A stretch of 23,069 nt of DNA from an uncultured Ruminococcus sp. (GTDB taxonomy: Bacteria; Bacillota; Clostridia; UBA1212; UBA1255). The first letter of the stretch is position 1. Every line of letters starts with the position of its first letter. The notes beneath the pieces are model-generated. The model searched no databases. It worked only from the letters and a program-made list of their open reading frames with translations, and had not been told where the DNA came from. The position numbers were made by a program, and so were the translations under genes. Shown here piece by piece: positions 22,591 to 23,069 of the stretch. The stretch spans positions 1 to 23,069 of the forward strand of contig CACZOW010000200.1 of the NCBI GenBank assembly GCA_902782885.1, read 5' to 3'.

Positions 22591-23069
22591 TTAAACCGGA
22601 TCCGCGATCTCATACGCTATCCGCGCCTTCGTGCCGCCGATCATGACGTTGCCGCGTTCGGAAAGACCGAGCTTTGAAAGCAAAGCCCGCATCACGTAAT
22701 TGGCCGGATGCGTATCGATGCGCAGATGGCCGGAAGCGCGGGAGATCGCCCAGCGGAGGCAGAACGTGCCGATCCCTTTTTCGGAATGATCCGAGGCAAT
22801 ACGGTGGACAACGCCGTAGGGCGTTTCGCTCAGCCAGCTGCCGCCGGTAAGGCCGCGGTAATCGGGCTCGGGCTCCGGGCCGAAATCAAAAAAGAAAACG
22901 CCGACGATATTGCCGCCGGCAACGCAAACGCGCGGGGAGGCGCTGCCGTCTGATACGCAGACGAAGCTCTTCCCGCGCGTTATATCATCCAGGATGAGAG
23001 ATTCAGGGGGCCAGTTGTCCGCGCCCCACTGGTCGGGATTGCCGTGCGCCGCCATAAAAACGCGAGCGC
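22591..23069 (-). CDS. GNAT family N-acetyltransferase, N-terminus outside window
   Basis: The C-terminal part of a GCN5-related acetyltransferase is on the minus strand, converging on the GH29 gene with an 11-nt gap. The acetyl-CoA-binding region is YGVVHRIASDHSEKGIGTFCLRWA, with the (R/Q)-x-x-G-x-G/A-like segment SEKGIG, followed by HLRIDTHPANYVMRALLSKLGL, as in other members of this small-molecule acetyltransferase group. The frame stays open to the window edge (residues ARVFMAAHGNPDQWG), and that run matches internal sequence of relatives, so the ATG at 23055 is probably not the true start. About 159 codons are visible. The acceptor substrate is unknown. Confidence 0.85.
   Translation of the reverse strand, partial: ARVFMAAHGNPDQWGADNWPPESLILDDITRGKSFVCVSDGSASPRVCVAGGNIVGVFFFDFGPEPEPDYRGLTGGSWLSETPYGVVHRIASDHSEKGIGTFCLRWAISRASGHLRIDTHPANYVMRALLSKLGLSERGNVMIGGTKARIAYEIADPV

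Noticed and set aside
22575..22592. AATAAT...ATTATT inverted repeat between the convergent GH29 and GNAT genes as a bidirectional terminator
   Set aside because: The stem is only 6 A-T pairs and includes both stop-codon regions. Too weak to call.

Overview
The window is a dense, GC-rich bacterial chromosome segment. Gene content and order point to Bacillota, class Clostridia, probably an uncultured gut-type lineage. The markers are the tilS-hpt-ftsH order, the phoH-ybeY-era-recO block, AddB-type (not RecB-type) recombination, a clostridial HutP-family protein next to cmk-plsC, and an IspH protein fused to ribosomal protein S1. A GH29 fucosidase at the right end fits a glycan-rich habitat. The genus cannot be determined from the sequence alone. 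No tRNA, rRNA, CRISPR array, insertion sequence or phage gene was seen.

Layout. (1) 1-8317: 3' part of tilS, hpt, ftsH, recD2, a comFC-like phosphoribosyltransferase and an ABC-F ATPase, all on the plus strand and mostly closely spaced or overlapping. (2) 8326-16964: a promoter, then phoH, ybeY, era, recO, deoB, yhaM and addB, again nearly gapless. (3) 17009-21349: a promoter and structured leader, then a HutP-family gene, cmk, plsC and the ispH-rpsA fusion. (4) 21350-21607: the longest non-coding stretch, with a GC-rich hairpin, a strong intrinsic terminator inside a longer inverted repeat, and a promoter. (5) 21608-22579: a short GH29 fucosidase, converging on a GNAT acetyltransferase on the minus strand that runs off the right edge.

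Functionally this is mainly housekeeping: tRNA lysidine modification, purine salvage, membrane proteolysis, rRNA/ribosome maturation (YbeY, Era, ABC-F, S1), RNA decay (YhaM), recombination and repair (RecD2, RecO, AddB), nucleotide metabolism (Cmk, DeoB), phospholipid acylation (PlsC) and isoprenoid synthesis (IspH).

The parts most worth a second look are regulatory or architectural. Two near-consensus sigma-A-type promoters are embedded in coding sequence (inside tilS, and inside the ispH half of the fusion), and they share a 13-nt block. The 5' leader of the HutP-family gene can form a long hairpin, one strand of which can alternatively pair with the Shine-Dalgarno sequence. The IspH-S1 fusion carries a long Ala/Glu-rich linker and a possible internal S1 start. 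RecO lacks its usual zinc-finger region, and addB is not followed by addA. I do not see a wholly new multi-gene system. The HutP leader is the best candidate for undescribed biology here.
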